In this document: positions 39,173 to 39,355 of the stretch, piece by piece | Layout of the letters: each line of letters starts with the position of its first letter | Position numbering within the stretch: position 1 is the first letter of the stretch | From: Bacteroidales bacterium | Lineage (GTDB): Bacteria; Bacteroidota; Bacteroidia; Bacteroidales; UBA932 | Direction of reading: 5' to 3' | DNA length: 39,355 nt | NCBI GenBank assembly: GCA_017554335.1 | Contig: JAFZIO010000064.1 | Coordinates: 1-39,355 of the forward strand | Made by a program: the position numbers and the translations under genes | The notes under the pieces: generated by a model | The model's input: the letters and a program-made list of their open reading frames with translations, nothing else | Database searches by the model: none | Told to the model about the DNA's origin: nothing

Positions 39173-39265
39173 CTGCAAATCATAAGAAACCGAATAGACT
39201 AGTACTCCTCCTCGTTCCAGAGGGAATTTTAGATTGATTATCAATGACTTACAAGGCACTATACA

Positions 39266-39346
39266 AGTTTTTAGTAAGTTTATTTGTCCATACCTGGCCG
39301 GAAATGGTCATTCCTGTCAAAAACGGCGTTTTTTAGTAAGTCTATA
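39266..39346. repeat. Short direct repeat spaced 63 bp at the right edge
   Basis: GTTTTTAGTAAGTTTAT near 39266 recurs as GTTTTTTAGTAAGTCTAT near 39329. Between them is the dyad AAAAACGGCGTTTTT. The window ends before the unit can be followed further, and no gene is seen in 39217-39355. Confidence 0.6.
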
Positions 39347-39355
39347 TCTATGGAC

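Larger units (their letters stand above)
39005..39216. repeat. R1 repeat, copy at 39005
   Basis: Near-identical second copy of 35956-36166, same orientation, including palindrome, terminator and the N-E-E-E-Y-stop box (39199-39216). The left flank GGCAGCTTTATCTCATTTTT is shared with the lone palindrome at 20235. Confidence 0.9.

Overview
The window looks like a moderately GC-rich member of the Bacteroidales (gut or rumen type; genus not resolved). The evidence is: surface lipoproteins with fimbrillin-like N-termini and FISUMP/DUF1566-like C-termini; many Bacteroidetes-type promoter boxes (TAnnTTTG or TAnnTTCG) a short distance before genes; and gene families typical of that order. No rRNA, tRNA, CRISPR array, transposase or phage gene was found.

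Region 1 (1-10240, minus strand) is a surface-lipoprotein locus. Four lipoproteins (550-3051, 3615-6089, 6544-8529, 8704-10116) are each directly preceded by a 40-48 codon small gene of one recognisable family (3065-3211, 6103-6249, 8516-8659, 10118-10240). Three of the lipoproteins carry 4 to 8 copies of a glycine-rich beta-helix-type repeat and have unrelated C-termini. The gene 3' ends are marked by a family of hairpins (10-bp stem, 12-nt loop) whose stems covary. The far left edge holds short tandem repeats, and a fragment of a HigA-like antitoxin lies at 6307-6396.

Region 2 (10300-20200) is mostly metabolic. It holds an Ntn-hydrolase, a membrane acyltransferase, a HAD phosphatase, a nitroreductase, an overlapping PlsX-like / ACP / PlsC-like (zinc ribbon) / EamA operon, a D-aminoacylase-like amidohydrolase, and a glutathione peroxidase-OhrR operon whose promoter is bracketed by two matching palindromes.

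Region 3 (20280-29446) is a compact biosynthetic locus. A Sfp-type phosphopantetheinyl transferase is divergent from a 2391-residue NRPS with the order C-A-T-C-A-T-reductase. The NRPS is followed in the same operon by a membrane SpoIIE/RsbU-type phosphatase and a STAS antagonist. The NRPS is expected to release a dipeptide aldehyde. Its coding sequence contains two in-frame insertions of the widespread REP-like repeat that encodes SERSEES.

Region 4 (29421-36000) has a patatin / tocopherol-cyclase-like / isoprenylcysteine-methyltransferase-like overlapping operon, small stress-type genes (an EF-hand plus LEA-like protein, LMW-PTP, YbjQ), a flavodoxin-like reductase, a YqeY protein and small membrane proteins.

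Region 5 (35956-39355) is AT-richer and repeat-rich. Two nearly identical 212-bp repeats flank two poorly recognised genes, a hotdog thioesterase and a small membrane gene. One of the enclosed genes is fused in frame to a truncated resident gene.
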